The translations under genes were made by a program, and so were the position numbers. Of a DNA stretch of 64,000 nt, positions 52,115 through 60,644 are shown piece by piece. This DNA is from JAFEDN01 sp963712715. GTDB taxonomy: Bacteria > Pseudomonadota > Gammaproteobacteria > Coxiellales > Coxiellaceae. The stretch spans positions 1 through 64,000 of the forward strand of contig CAVQJI010000016.1 of assembly GCA_963712715.1 (NCBI GenBank), in the 5' to 3' direction. The notes beneath the pieces are model-generated. The model saw only the letters and a list, made by a program, of their open reading frames with translations, was not told where the DNA came from and did no database searches. Within the stretch, counting starts at the first letter, position 1; each line of letters opens with the position of its first letter.

Positions 52115-53557
52115 ATGCCTTCATCTTTTGAAAAATTATCCAAAACCATACTCGATGAAATCATCAAAACCTGGCAACAGGATATCATCCACCGGTTATG
52201 TGACTATATTAAAATCCCGAATAAATCTCCAGCGTTTGATCCCGACTGGAAAGCCAATGGTTATATGCATAAGGCCATGGATTTAATCGTTAAATGGTGT
52301 ACCAAACAGTCCATCGCCAAAATGAATATCACTGTGCTTGAGGAAGATAATCGCACACCCCTGCTGTTCATTGAAATCCCCGGACAAGTCGACGAAACCG
52401 TCTTATTGTATGGTCACATGGATAAGCAACCCGAAATGCGGGGCTGGCACCCGGATTTGGGACCCTGGCAGCCAGTATTACGCGAAGGGAAATTATACGG
52501 ACGCGGTGGCGCCGACGACGGTTATTCTGTCTTCGCAGCCCTCACGGCCATCGCGACATTACAGCGTCACAAAATTCCTCATGGACGCTGTGTGGTCTTA
52601 ATTGAAGCCAGCGAAGAAAGCGGCAGCCCTGATTTACCTTATTATTTAGAGAAATTACAGGATCAAATTCAACAGCCCACCCTGATCGTCTGCCTTGATT
52701 CTGGTTGCGGTAACTATGAACAACTGTGGGCCACCACTTCTTTGCGCGGCATGATCGCGGGGATACTGCGCATTGAGGTATTAACAAAAGGTATGCATTC
52801 CGGGGTCGCCAGCGGCGTGGTCCCCTCCGCTTTTCGTATTCTGGAATTATTATTGGACCGCATTGAGGATCGCAAGACGGGCGAGATTCTCCTGGAAGAA
52901 TTGAAGGTTAATATCCCACAACAATATCATCAGCAGGCCAGGCTTACCGCGGAAATTTTGGGAGACGGCCTGCAACGGGATTACCCTTTCGCTCACCCCA
53001 CACAACCGGTCAGTAAAGACGACGCCGAACTTATCTTAAATCGCACCTGGCGTCCGGCGCTTTCCGTGATCGGCATCGAAGGACTACCGGCGTTGGCACA
53101 GGCAGGCAATGTCACCGTGCCTAATTTAGCGGTCAAACTTTCCATTCGCATCCCCCCAGGTTGTGATGCCGCGCGCGGTCAGGCAGCCTTATCCAGGATA
53201 CTGGAACAAAATCCACCCTATTCCGCGAAAGTGTCTTTCAATTCTGGTGACATATCCCCCGGCTGGCAAGCTCCCATGCTGGCTGACTGGCTTGCGGAAG
53301 CAAACGAACAGGCTTCACAATTATTTTTTGGTAAACCGGCAGCCTATTTAGGGGAGGGCGGCACCATTCCATTTATGGGTATGCTGGGCAAGATGTTCCC
53401 GGAGGCACAGTTTATGATCACCGGCGTTCTCGGTCCCGACTCCAGCGCTCACGGCCCCAATGAATTTTTACACCTTGGAATGGCAGAAAAATTAACGGCC
53501 TGCGTAGCCTCCATCCTCGCAGCCCATTCGCATAGGCGTCAGTTTAAGGAAGTTTAG
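52115..53557 (+). CDS. M20 family metallopeptidase
   Basis: Zinc dipeptidase/carboxypeptidase-like enzyme. The metal ligands are visible in LLYGHMDKQPEMRGW, GRGGADDGYS, the catalytic EASEESGSPDL and the late His in GPDSSAHGPNEF; a dimerisation domain lies between. 480 residues from ATG 52115 with CGGAG ahead. A MITE (53531-53683) has replaced the end: the last eight codons (HRRQFKEV) and stop come from it. Without the insert the protein would end AAHSRQELTS. Confidence 0.92.
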   Translation: MPSSFEKLSKTILDEIIKTWQQDIIHRLCDYIKIPNKSPAFDPDWKANGYMHKAMDLIVKWCTKQSIAKMNITVLEEDNRTPLLFIEIPGQVDETVLLYGHMDKQPEMRGWHPDLGPWQPVLREGKLYGRGGADDGYSVFAALTAIATLQRHKIPHGRCVVLIEASEESGSPDLPYYLEKLQDQIQQPTLIVCLDSGCGNYEQLWATTSLRGMIAGILRIEVLTKGMHSGVASGVVPSAFRILELLLDRIEDRKTGEILLEELKVNIPQQYHQQARLTAEILGDGLQRDYPFAHPTQPVSKDDAELILNRTWRPALSVIGIEGLPALAQAGNVTVPNLAVKLSIRIPPGCDAARGQAALSRILEQNPPYSAKVSFNSGDISPGWQAPMLADWLAEANEQASQLFFGKPAAYLGEGGTIPFMGMLGKMFPEAQFMITGVLGPDSSAHGPNEFLHLGMAEKLTACVASILAAHSHRRQFKEV

Positions 53558-53683
53558 CCGTCATTGCGAGCGCCAGCGAAGCAATCCAGTACGAGCTTTG
53601 TAGAAATTCTGTACTGGATTGCTTCGCTGGCGCTCGCAATGACGGCGTCTTTTGGGAAAAAAATCCTTAAACTGACGCCTATG
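53531..53683. mobile_element. MITE-like palindromic element, full length, with exact 11-bp target duplication
   Basis: 153 bases, from CATAGGCGTCAGTTTAAGGA to the inverted end TCCTTAAACTGACGCCTATG, with the CCGTCATTGCGAGCG palindrome in the centre and no gene. The flanks are identical 11-mers, CAGCCCATTCG at 53520-53530 and 53684-53694, so insertion is recent. The ends and the duplication length recall IS4-family (IS231-like) elements, suggesting such a transposase in trans. Confidence 0.93.
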
Positions 53684-53750
53684 CAGCCCATTCGCGCCAA
53701 GAACTCACTTCGTAGATAGGAACGTTCTGCGTTTGCAGGTTCATTCGCTC

Positions 53751-54215
53751 TTATGGGGGGGACAGAACCCAGTGGATGATCCAGCGCCGGTTGTGTTGCT
53801 CTAAACAAACAACTGTGCCGGGAGGGTAATCGATGATGGGCGGGTGGTCAGCGCATTCCAGACCTAACACCAGGGCATTGACCAGACGTGGGATGAAAGG
53901 TAAATGACCGACGATCATAATATCCTCATTCCAGGCCGATAAGCACGTTAACAAATCTTCTATATCCGCTTCACAATTGAGCAAGGACGGTGACTCGGCT
54001 ATTCTGTCAATATGCAAGGTATCAGCGAGGATTGTGGCCGTTTGCTGGGCGCGGGGTTTACCACTGTGAAAAATAGAGGGAATTTTGACCCCACACTGGG
54101 CCAAATAATGCGCCAGAAAAGAAATATCCCGTTGCCCTCGCGCCGTCAAAGGACAGCGGGGATCCAATTCCGCAGAACACGCTTCACCATGCCGAACACA
54201 ATACAACTTCTTCAT
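53751..54215 (-). CDS. SixA-like phosphohistidine phosphatase
   Basis: Short histidine-phosphatase-family protein (154 residues). The active-site RHG is in LYCVRHGEACSA and the second His in MIVGHLPFIPRLV; the phosphate-binding Arg pattern fits SixA, which removes phosphate from His in signalling or PTS-related proteins. The start MKKLYCVRHGEA is unambiguous. The target is unknown. Confidence 0.9.
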   Translation of the reverse strand: MKKLYCVRHGEACSAELDPRCPLTARGQRDISFLAHYLAQCGVKIPSIFHSGKPRAQQTATILADTLHIDRIAESPSLLNCEADIEDLLTCLSAWNEDIMIVGHLPFIPRLVNALVLGLECADHPPIIDYPPGTVVCLEQHNRRWIIHWVLSPP

Positions 54216-54239
54216 GGAAGTCTTTGGCGCTTTGAAACG

Positions 54240-54887
54240 TTATTCTTCGTAGTTCAGTCGAGCCTGAATCAGGGTTCCGCAAATTTGTGTATCGTCTTTT
54301 AAAGGTTCCGCGCGAACACCATCCAAATCCGGACTCAGGCATTTCAGATAGTACTGGCGGGCATCCAATAATAACTGGCGGAAAACGGCGCGGCTGTGAT
54401 CTTTCATCCGCAGCAGCACGTAGCTGCGATCCTTATAATAGCGTGCTGGATCAATCACTAATACCGTTCCCTTTGGAAATTGCGGGCTCATGGAAGAATC
54501 TTCCATAACCAGAGCGAACACGTTTTCATTCACGGGACGTGGCATCAAAATAGGTTCCTGACGCGCCTGTGATCTGTTTATGTTCTCTGGCCAATGCACC
54601 GCTTCTTCCCAGGAAATAATCGGCACTGTCGCCATATCCTGGCCATGCAAGCCCCAAGTATCGTAAAGATTCCAAGGTAAAGGCTCCTCGCCCCGAAGCT
54701 GTTCCACCGTGATGCCAAAAAATTGCGCCAACGGTACCAGCGAAGACTGATGAGGACTGGGCGAAACCCCTTCCACAATACGATGTACCGTCGGCTGCTT
54801 GAGGCCAATTCTTCTGGCCAGTTCCGTAGTACGGATTCCTCGATGAAACATTAGGCGTTTTAAAATCTGACTAGTCGTTAATTTCAT
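54240..54887 (-). CDS. XRE/S24 LexA-like transcriptional regulator
   Basis: N-terminal helix-turn-helix (MKLTTSQILKRLMFHRGIRTTELARRIGLKQPTVHRIVEG) and C-terminal S24-like domain with the serine region FALVMEDSSMSPQFPKGT. Where cleavable repressors have a catalytic Lys before the RL motif, this protein reads AVFRQLLLD, so self-cleavage is doubtful. 215 residues from ATG 54887; a longer frame from 54950 lacks a ribosome site. Divergent from the LuxR-type gene. Confidence 0.85.
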   Translation of the reverse strand: MKLTTSQILKRLMFHRGIRTTELARRIGLKQPTVHRIVEGVSPSPHQSSLVPLAQFFGITVEQLRGEEPLPWNLYDTWGLHGQDMATVPIISWEEAVHWPENINRSQARQEPILMPRPVNENVFALVMEDSSMSPQFPKGTVLVIDPARYYKDRSYVLLRMKDHSRAVFRQLLLDARQYYLKCLSPDLDGVRAEPLKDDTQICGTLIQARLNYEE

Positions 54888-55042
54888 GGTTATTTCACTG
54901 CTCAAATGATTGTTCTCAAATCCCGGTATTGACCCATCCTCATTTTGCATCCATTATTCAAAACGAAGACGAAAGGTATATTCTAAACAACCCAGGTACC
55001 CCCTAAAAACATATAGTATCAATCTTGGAGAAGGATATCAAG

Positions 55043-55444
55043 ATGTATAAAACAAAAAATTCCCGGAAACCAAAAAGTTACTGGGAAAAACTCATTGATG
55101 AGGTCAAGCAGGGCACGCACCGGGGCCCATCCGTACCACTTTCGACCCCTGTCAGGTATGAAACGAATTACGAGCGCCGCAGCATAAAATACACACTCAG
55201 CGAACCACCGACCAGTATTTATTTTACTCAGCGGGAGGCAGAATGCGTCATACAACTGTTACAGGGCAAAACCATGGATCAGGCGGGAACCGCTTTAAGA
55301 TTGTCCCCACGTACAGTGGAGTATTACCTTGGCAAGATCAAGCGTAAACTCAATTGCCGCAAAAAACGCGAACTTATCCGGCTGATCTCCGCGACCGATT
55401 TTGTCAAAAATTTTGAAAAAGATCCCTACAACCGAAAGGAGTAG
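55043..55444 (+). CDS. LuxR-type DNA-binding protein
   Basis: 133 residues from ATG 55043 with AGAAGGAT ahead. The C-terminal half is a GerE/LuxR helix-turn-helix: FTQREAECVIQLLQGKTMDQ, then RLSPRTVEYYLGKIKRKL. The N-terminal half (about 65 residues) is basic and matches no sensor domain. Proteins of this layout are common orphan regulators in Legionellales. Divergent from the S24 regulator with 155 bases between. Confidence 0.85.
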   Translation: MYKTKNSRKPKSYWEKLIDEVKQGTHRGPSVPLSTPVRYETNYERRSIKYTLSEPPTSIYFTQREAECVIQLLQGKTMDQAGTALRLSPRTVEYYLGKIKRKLNCRKKRELIRLISATDFVKNFEKDPYNRKE

Positions 55445-55449
55445 AAATA

Positions 55450-55537
55450 CCGTCATTGCGAGCGCGAGCGAAGCAATCCAGTACGGAGCATTGGCCAAAG
55501 TACGAACTGGATTGCTTCACTCGCGTTCGCAATGACG
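55450..55537. repeat. Palindromic repeat core (CCGTCATTGCGAGCG family), diverged
   Basis: Hairpin core with several mismatches between the arms (left GAGCGCGAGCGAAGC, right GCTTCACTCGCGTTCGC), five bases after the LuxR stop. Outer terminal repeats are missing; probably an old copy. Confidence 0.8.
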
Positions 55538-55581
55538 AAAGCTCTGCATAAAGCAGAACCTAATACTATTCTTAATGCACG

Positions 55582-56547
55582 TCAAAACCAGTGACTGCCA
55601 AAATATACATTTAGGCCAAATAGTAAAGTACTGATCCTGGCATTAGACGTCGCCTGACTGATAACCGGAGAAGTCAGAGTGGCCGATGAAATAGCGGAAT
55701 CAGAAGACACGGTTCCATTTCCAAAAATGGCCGTAGAGGTGGTGACAGAACCATAATTCACATAATTGTATTCAACATTGAAGGTTACAAAATCCTGAAA
55801 AATGAATTGTTCAAAACCGATGCCCAGCAGTAAGGCCAGTTTTGTATCCGTATTACTGGATGCTCCGGAAAATGTTCCCGAATAAGAGAGCTCGTTAGCC
55901 CCGGTTACAGGATTTTGCGTCGTGGCGGAATCTTCACCCGTCACCTGGTTGGAAATTCTCAGGTCGGCCCAAATCGCGCCTACTTTTCCATACACCATTG
56001 ATTTAGGGGCTACCAAAAAGCCCGGTTTGACTGCGACACCATAATCATTAAAAAGTTTAACGGTGGTTGTGGAATTGTAATGCCCCGTGGTGGCGACACT
56101 GGGGAAAGGCGCCCCCGTGATGACAGCCTCTGTTTTGAAATTTGATGAATTTTCCACAGTTGAGCTTTGATTGCCCCACTCGCCGAAGCCCATGATACCC
56201 ATATACCAGCGATGGCCAAAAACCTTACCGACCCCTCCCTGAACGCCACCGTAACCATCATAAGAGCTGCTGGAAATATCATTACTGGCTAAAGTTCCTG
56301 CGGAAAAAACGGTGGCGGTGACCACTGCCGGGTCTGCCCCGGGAGTGAGTCCGCTCACCACAACATCTTCAGGAGCAACGATACTGGAGCTGCCATTAAA
56401 AGCAGTCATATGGAATGCGCCGGTCGCCCCGACAAAGAATCCGCTGAAGTAATCGGGTTCTACAATAATTTCTGATCCGCCCGCCGAAGCAGAGGCAACA
56501 ATGAACAAAGTGACCAGGGCTCCGGCAAAAACTATCTTCCTTTTCAT
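55582..56547 (-). CDS. Outer membrane beta-barrel protein
   Basis: 321 residues: signal peptide MKRKIVFAGALVTLFIVASASAG, then alternating beta-strand sequence (YSGFFVGATGAFHM; WYMGIMGFGEWGNQ; FVTFNVEYNYVNYG) ending FGLNVYFGSHWF with the C-terminal Phe required by the barrel assembly machinery. OmpA-like surface protein size; no peptidoglycan-binding domain. ATG 56547 is the start; the longer frame crosses the tRNA genes. The gene lies right downstream of the two tRNAs. Confidence 0.88.
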   Translation of the reverse strand: MKRKIVFAGALVTLFIVASASAGGSEIIVEPDYFSGFFVGATGAFHMTAFNGSSSIVAPEDVVVSGLTPGADPAVVTATVFSAGTLASNDISSSSYDGYGGVQGGVGKVFGHRWYMGIMGFGEWGNQSSTVENSSNFKTEAVITGAPFPSVATTGHYNSTTTVKLFNDYGVAVKPGFLVAPKSMVYGKVGAIWADLRISNQVTGEDSATTQNPVTGANELSYSGTFSGASSNTDTKLALLLGIGFEQFIFQDFVTFNVEYNYVNYGSVTTSTAIFGNGTVSSDSAISSATLTSPVISQATSNARISTLLFGLNVYFGSHWF

Positions 56548-56562
56548 ATATTCCCTTAATTT

Positions 56563-56635
56563 CGTCCCCAAGGGGATTCGAACCCCTGTTATTGCCGTGA
56601 AAGGGCAGTGTCCTGGGCCTCTAGACGATGGGGAC
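56563..56635 (-). tRNA. tRNA-Glu (TTC)
   Basis: Cloverleaf reads GTCCCCATCGTCTAGAGGCC at the 5' end, anticodon stem-loop TGCC-CTTTCAC-GGCA with anticodon TTC, and T-arm AGGGGTTCGAATCCCCT. Acceptor GTCCCCA pairs with TGGGGAC. The discriminator is G followed by AAA, so CCA is not encoded. Two bases after tRNA-Ala. Confidence 0.95.
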
Positions 56636-56637
56636 AT

Positions 56638-56713
<76 letters not shown>

Positions 56714-56728
56714 GCTCAGAGATTAAAC

Positions 56729-56757
56729 ATTCTAGGTAAGCACTGCCCCGAAGTCAA
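56729..56757 (-). promoter_or_regulatory. Promoter of the tRNA-Ala/tRNA-Glu unit
   Basis: TTGACT (-35), 17-base spacer, TAGAAT (-10), ending 16 bases before the tRNA-Ala 5' end. A GC-rich stretch between the -10 and the tRNA resembles a stringent discriminator only weakly. It lies in the shared region with proS. Confidence 0.75.
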
Positions 56758-56809
56758 CCCTTTTGACACCCTTTTGACATTTGAGGTTGTATCGGCGAAA
56801 ATTTTGCCC

Positions 56810-58303
56810 ATGAAACAACAAAACGCTATTTCCCCCACCCGTCAGGAAGATTATCCACAATGGTATCAGCAGGTCATTAAGGCCGCGGATATGGCGGAAA
56901 ATTCTCCCGTTCGGGGTTGCATGATCATTAAACCTTGGGGTTATGCACTTTGGGAAAAAATTCAGGCAGTCCTCGATGCGCGGTTTAAAGCAACAGGACA
57001 CAGTAACGTTTATTTTCCTTTGCTGATTCCATTACAATATTTGCAACAGGAAGCGAATCACGTCGAAGGATTCGCCAAGGAATGCGCGGTAGTAACGCAC
57101 CACAGGCTTGAACCTGGAGCGAACGGTCAGCTCGAACCTGCCGGTAAACTTGAAGACCCTTACGTTATCCGCCCCACCAGCGAAGCCACGTTTGGAGTGC
57201 AGTATGCCAAATGGATTAAATCCTGGCGCGATCTACCCCTGAAATTAAATCAATGGGTGAATGTATTTCGCTGGGAAATGCGCACGCGGTTATTTCTGCG
57301 AACTTCGGAATTTCTCTGGCAGGAAGGTCATACCGCTCACGCCAATGCGGAAGAGGCAGAGGTCGAGACTCAACAAATGCTGAATGTTTATGCGGATTTT
57401 CTCGAAAATACCTTAGCCATGCCGGTGATTCCCGGCGAAAAAACCGCACGCGAACGCTTTCCCGGCGCTGTGAATACTTACACGGTCGAAGCCATGATGC
57501 AGGACCGCAAAGCACTGCAAGCCGGCACCTCACATTTTCTCGGTCAAAATTTCGCAAAATCTTTTAATATCCAGTTTACGGATAAAAATGAACATTTACA
57601 GCATGCATGGACAACTTCCTGGGGAGCCTCAACCCGCATGATCGGGGGACTGATCATGACCCATAGCGACGACGATGGCCTGGTTTTACCGCCCAAAATC
57701 GCTCCTGTCCAGGTGGTTATTTTGCCCATTATTCGTAAGGAACAGGACGCTCACGCAATTCTGGAACATTGCGAAAAGCTAAAACAGTCGCTCTGCGAAC
57801 AATCTTATCATCACGAACCGATCCGCGTGGAACTGGATGCGCGCGATATGAACGGCGGCGAAAAGTTTTGGCACCATATTAAACGCGGCGTGCCGATTCG
57901 CATCGAAGTAGGCCCGCGCGATATTGCTAATGACAGCGTGTTCATTTCTCGCCGCGATCAACTGGCGAAAAAATTCAGCCTGCCACGCCCCGAATTGATT
58001 GAAAAAATACCGCATTTATTACAGGAAATGCAGCAAAATTTGTATGACCAGGCTCTGGCTTTTCAAAAAACCCATACCCGTTATTTTGATAACCTGAACG
58101 AATTTAAGGACTTTTTTGCCGGCGATAATCCTGGCGGTTTTGCCATCGTGTTCTCCAGCGATGATGAAAGCATCGATCCGCTATTGAAAGAATATAAAAT
58201 TTCGGCCCGCTGTATCCCATTGAGCACGATGCAGGAATCAGAAACCTGTCTATTTACCGGCAAAACCGGCGCCAAAAAAATTATTTACGCCAAGGCTTAT
58301 TAG
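56810..58303 (+). CDS. proS: Prolyl-tRNA synthetase, archaeal/eukaryal-like (ProS type 3)
   Basis: 497-residue class II synthetase. Motif 2 is around LNQWVNVFRWEMRTRLFLRTSEFLWQEGHTAH and motif 3 at TSWGASTRMIGGLIM; the C-terminal part ends with the type 3 zinc-like/tail domain (CIPLSTMQESETCLFTGKTGAKKIIYAKAY, ending in Tyr). There is no editing insertion between motifs 2 and 3, unlike the usual gammaproteobacterial ProRS of about 570 residues. The ATG at 56810 is the start; the open frame before it runs antisense through the tRNAs. Confidence 0.93.
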   Translation: MKQQNAISPTRQEDYPQWYQQVIKAADMAENSPVRGCMIIKPWGYALWEKIQAVLDARFKATGHSNVYFPLLIPLQYLQQEANHVEGFAKECAVVTHHRLEPGANGQLEPAGKLEDPYVIRPTSEATFGVQYAKWIKSWRDLPLKLNQWVNVFRWEMRTRLFLRTSEFLWQEGHTAHANAEEAEVETQQMLNVYADFLENTLAMPVIPGEKTARERFPGAVNTYTVEAMMQDRKALQAGTSHFLGQNFAKSFNIQFTDKNEHLQHAWTTSWGASTRMIGGLIMTHSDDDGLVLPPKIAPVQVVILPIIRKEQDAHAILEHCEKLKQSLCEQSYHHEPIRVELDARDMNGGEKFWHHIKRGVPIRIEVGPRDIANDSVFISRRDQLAKKFSLPRPELIEKIPHLLQEMQQNLYDQALAFQKTHTRYFDNLNEFKDFFAGDNPGGFAIVFSSDDESIDPLLKEYKISARCIPLSTMQESETCLFTGKTGAKKIIYAKAY

Positions 58304-58338
58304 GGTCTGCCCACTACCGTCGTCCCGCGGTCAAGCCG

Positions 58339-58492
58339 CATAGGCGTCAGTTTAAGGATTTTTTTCCCAAAAGACGCCGGTCATTGCGAGCGCCAGCGAA
58401 GCAATCCAGTACAGAATTTCTACAAAGCTCGTACTGGATTGCTTCGCTGGCGCTCGCAATGACGGCTAAAATTCCTTAAACTGACGCCTATG
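58339..58492. mobile_element. MITE-like palindromic element, full length, nested in another palindrome
   Basis: 154 bases with CATAGGCGTCAGTTTAAGGA and its inverted copy at the ends, flanked by identical CGGTCAAGCCG at 58328-58338 and 58493-58503 (11-bp duplication). Removing it restores CCGTCGTCCCGCGGTCAAGC-CGCGGGACGG, a second palindromic repeat related to the one at 14476. Confidence 0.93.
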
Positions 58493-58539
58493 CGGTCAAG
58501 CCGCGGGACGGCGCAGTGGGAGCTAATTAACGACAGACT

Positions 58540-58950
58540 CTAGCTGCCCCAATGATAGGTAATTGTTACCTGGACATCGGGATGCAGACTGTGCAGCACC
58601 GGGCATCGTTCTACGGCGGCGATTAATTTTTGGGTGATTTCTTCATCGAAACGGTGGGGGCAGGATAATTCTACTGTTAGGCGGCTAATCCTTCGTATCG
58701 GCACGTTCTGCATCTCTTTCACCACACGCGCCTTTGTACCGGCAATGTCCAGCTTTAATTGACGTGCCGCGATTCCCATAATCGTCAACGAACAGGAACC
58801 GACCGCGGCGGCGACCAGGTCGGTCGGGGAAAACTCTCGCCCTAAACCCTGATTGTCTTTGGGTGCATCCGTCAAAATTTGCGCGCCGCTGTCGCGGTGC
58901 GTGCAACGGGTGCGTAAATCTCCTTCATAAACTATCTTGATCTCGCTCAT
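58540..58950 (-). CDS. OsmC family protein
   Basis: 136-residue OsmC/Ohr-superfamily protein, a small homodimeric thiol peroxidase fold. The two redox cysteines are in VGSCSLTIMG and ERCPVLHSL; SPTDLVAAAVGSC is typical of the YhfA-like group. Cytoplasmic; probably reduces organic peroxides, although YhfA-type members have no confirmed substrate. Confidence 0.9.
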   Translation of the reverse strand: MSEIKIVYEGDLRTRCTHRDSGAQILTDAPKDNQGLGREFSPTDLVAAAVGSCSLTIMGIAARQLKLDIAGTKARVVKEMQNVPIRRISRLTVELSCPHRFDEEITQKLIAAVERCPVLHSLHPDVQVTITYHWGS

Positions 58951-58958
58951 ATGAACTC

Positions 58959-60218
58959 CTAATCATAAGAAAAATCAATTTTATAGGTTTCTTTTAAAGT
59001 AATCACCACTATCAAACTGATAATACTCATTACCATTAAATAATACGCCGGCGCAAAGTGATTAACCTTTTGGGTTAACAGACTCACTATCAACGGCGCG
59101 GTTCCTCCAAAAATAGCATTTCCAGCATTATAGGCGAAAGCCACGCCGCTGTAACGGAAGTCCAGCGGGCAATTTTCCACTATTGTCACCAAAGTATTGC
59201 CCTGTTCCAGAGAGGTCAGAATGGTGGCGACGCTCAACCCCACGAAAATAAATATGGCCATCTCATGCTGCAGCAAATAAAAACAGGGAAAAGCAAAAAA
59301 AATCATGCCAGTAGCGGTAATTAATAACATTTTCTTTCGGCCAAATCGATCACCCAACATGCCGGCCATCGGTAACAGCAGGAGCATTCCCCCTAAAAAT
59401 ATCGCCTGACAGGTCAGCGAAAACATCAATGAAACTCCAAAGAATTGCGCGAGGTAATTGGGCATATAGCCAAAAAAAATGTAATAAAAAGTAGATCCCA
59501 TCGAGGTTAATCCGAGTATTTGCAACAACTGTCGAGGGGCTTCGCGCAAGGCGGCCAGCAGCGGCACACGGATTATTTGCCGGTGTTTTTTTAAATACAG
59601 ATAAGCCGATGTTTCCACCAAGTTTAAACGCGAATAAAAAATTATTAACCCCAAACATCCGCTAAAAAGAAACGGTATTCGCCATCCCCACGATTGCAAT
59701 ATCGCGGGCGGCAGCAGGGTATTCAATAAAATGGTTGAGATGGTCGCCAATAAAAATCCCGCATTGGCTCCCACCGCCGCGAAGCTGGTAAAAAAACCAC
59801 GCCGGCCATTGGGGGACGATTCCGCCAGATAAATCATGACGCCGCTATATTCTCCGCCAATCGATAACCCCTGTAATAGACGCAAGAGCGTAAATATCAA
59901 AGGCGCCCAAATACCGATGGTATGGTAACCAGGGAGCAATCCCATCGCCAGGGTAGCGAGGGTCACCGCCATAATAGAAAAAATTAAAGTCCTGGCGCGG
60001 CCGATCCGGTCACCCAAATGCCCGAATAAAATGCTTCCTATAGGACGGCAAATAAACCCGGCCGCAAATACGCTAAAAACCATGATAGTCGCATTGGCGG
60101 CTGTTTGATCTGGAAAAAATTGCCTGCCGATAAATGGCGAAAGATAAATAAACAATCCAATATCGAACCATTCTAAAATGTTGCCGAACGCACTGGCGGC
60201 AAGCCGATGGATTTTCAT
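58959..60218 (-). CDS. MFS transporter, metabolite:H+ symporter (ProP-like) family
   Basis: 419 residues with twelve hydrophobic segments. FGHLGDRIGRARTLIFSIMAVTLATLAMGL and LQGLSIGGEYSGVMIYLAESSP are signatures of the MHS family that includes ProP, ShiA and KgtP; the second-half loop is GDRFGRKKMLL. Substrate could be a dicarboxylate or an osmolyte. Eight bases ahead of the OsmC gene on the same strand. Confidence 0.9.
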   Translation of the reverse strand: MKIHRLAASAFGNILEWFDIGLFIYLSPFIGRQFFPDQTAANATIMVFSVFAAGFICRPIGSILFGHLGDRIGRARTLIFSIMAVTLATLAMGLLPGYHTIGIWAPLIFTLLRLLQGLSIGGEYSGVMIYLAESSPNGRRGFFTSFAAVGANAGFLLATISTILLNTLLPPAILQSWGWRIPFLFSGCLGLIIFYSRLNLVETSAYLYLKKHRQIIRVPLLAALREAPRQLLQILGLTSMGSTFYYIFFGYMPNYLAQFFGVSLMFSLTCQAIFLGGMLLLLPMAGMLGDRFGRKKMLLITATGMIFFAFPCFYLLQHEMAIFIFVGLSVATILTSLEQGNTLVTIVENCPLDFRYSGVAFAYNAGNAIFGGTAPLIVSLLTQKVNHFAPAYYLMVMSIISLIVVITLKETYKIDFSYD

Positions 60219-60330
60219 AAAAATTCCTCTTCCATGAGAAAAGATAAAACAATATTTTTTAATGGGGGGGATGAGCGCAATTAATCCTTGCGCTTGCTAA
60301 TGTACCGAACCAGCATTTATAACTGAGATA

Positions 60331-60531
60331 TCATTTTCGTCCATTACACTTTAATTCCTGGTCAATTTTTGACATTGCATCTGAAATATCTTTTCCTACT
60401 GCTTCCCAGTCCCTCCGTAAGGCTTCTGTTGCATTTTTTGGAAAATTAAACTTTTCAATATCAACTCTCGGGAATTTTTCGGAAGGCGCCAAATTAAGTG
60501 CATTCCCGTATCCTTTTAGAAAATTTTTCAT
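60331..60531 (-). CDS. Small orphan protein
   Basis: 66 residues (MKNFLKGYGNALNLAPSEKF...), no family recognised. The ATG at 60531 has a strong AAGGAG with a 7-base spacer, which supports translation; the frame from 60570 lacks one. No signal peptide. It lies just downstream of the ankyrin gene on the same strand, in AT-rich sequence. Confidence 0.6.
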   Translation of the reverse strand: MKNFLKGYGNALNLAPSEKFPRVDIEKFNFPKNATEALRRDWEAVGKDISDAMSKIDQELKCNGRK

Positions 60532-60644
60532 TTTAAATCTCCTTATAAAATTTCCAAATCGAATAATCATTTTTTAAACTTCTAATTTTAGATATTAAAA
60601 CATACTTTACAATTATTATATACAATAAATAAGCATAGCATAAT

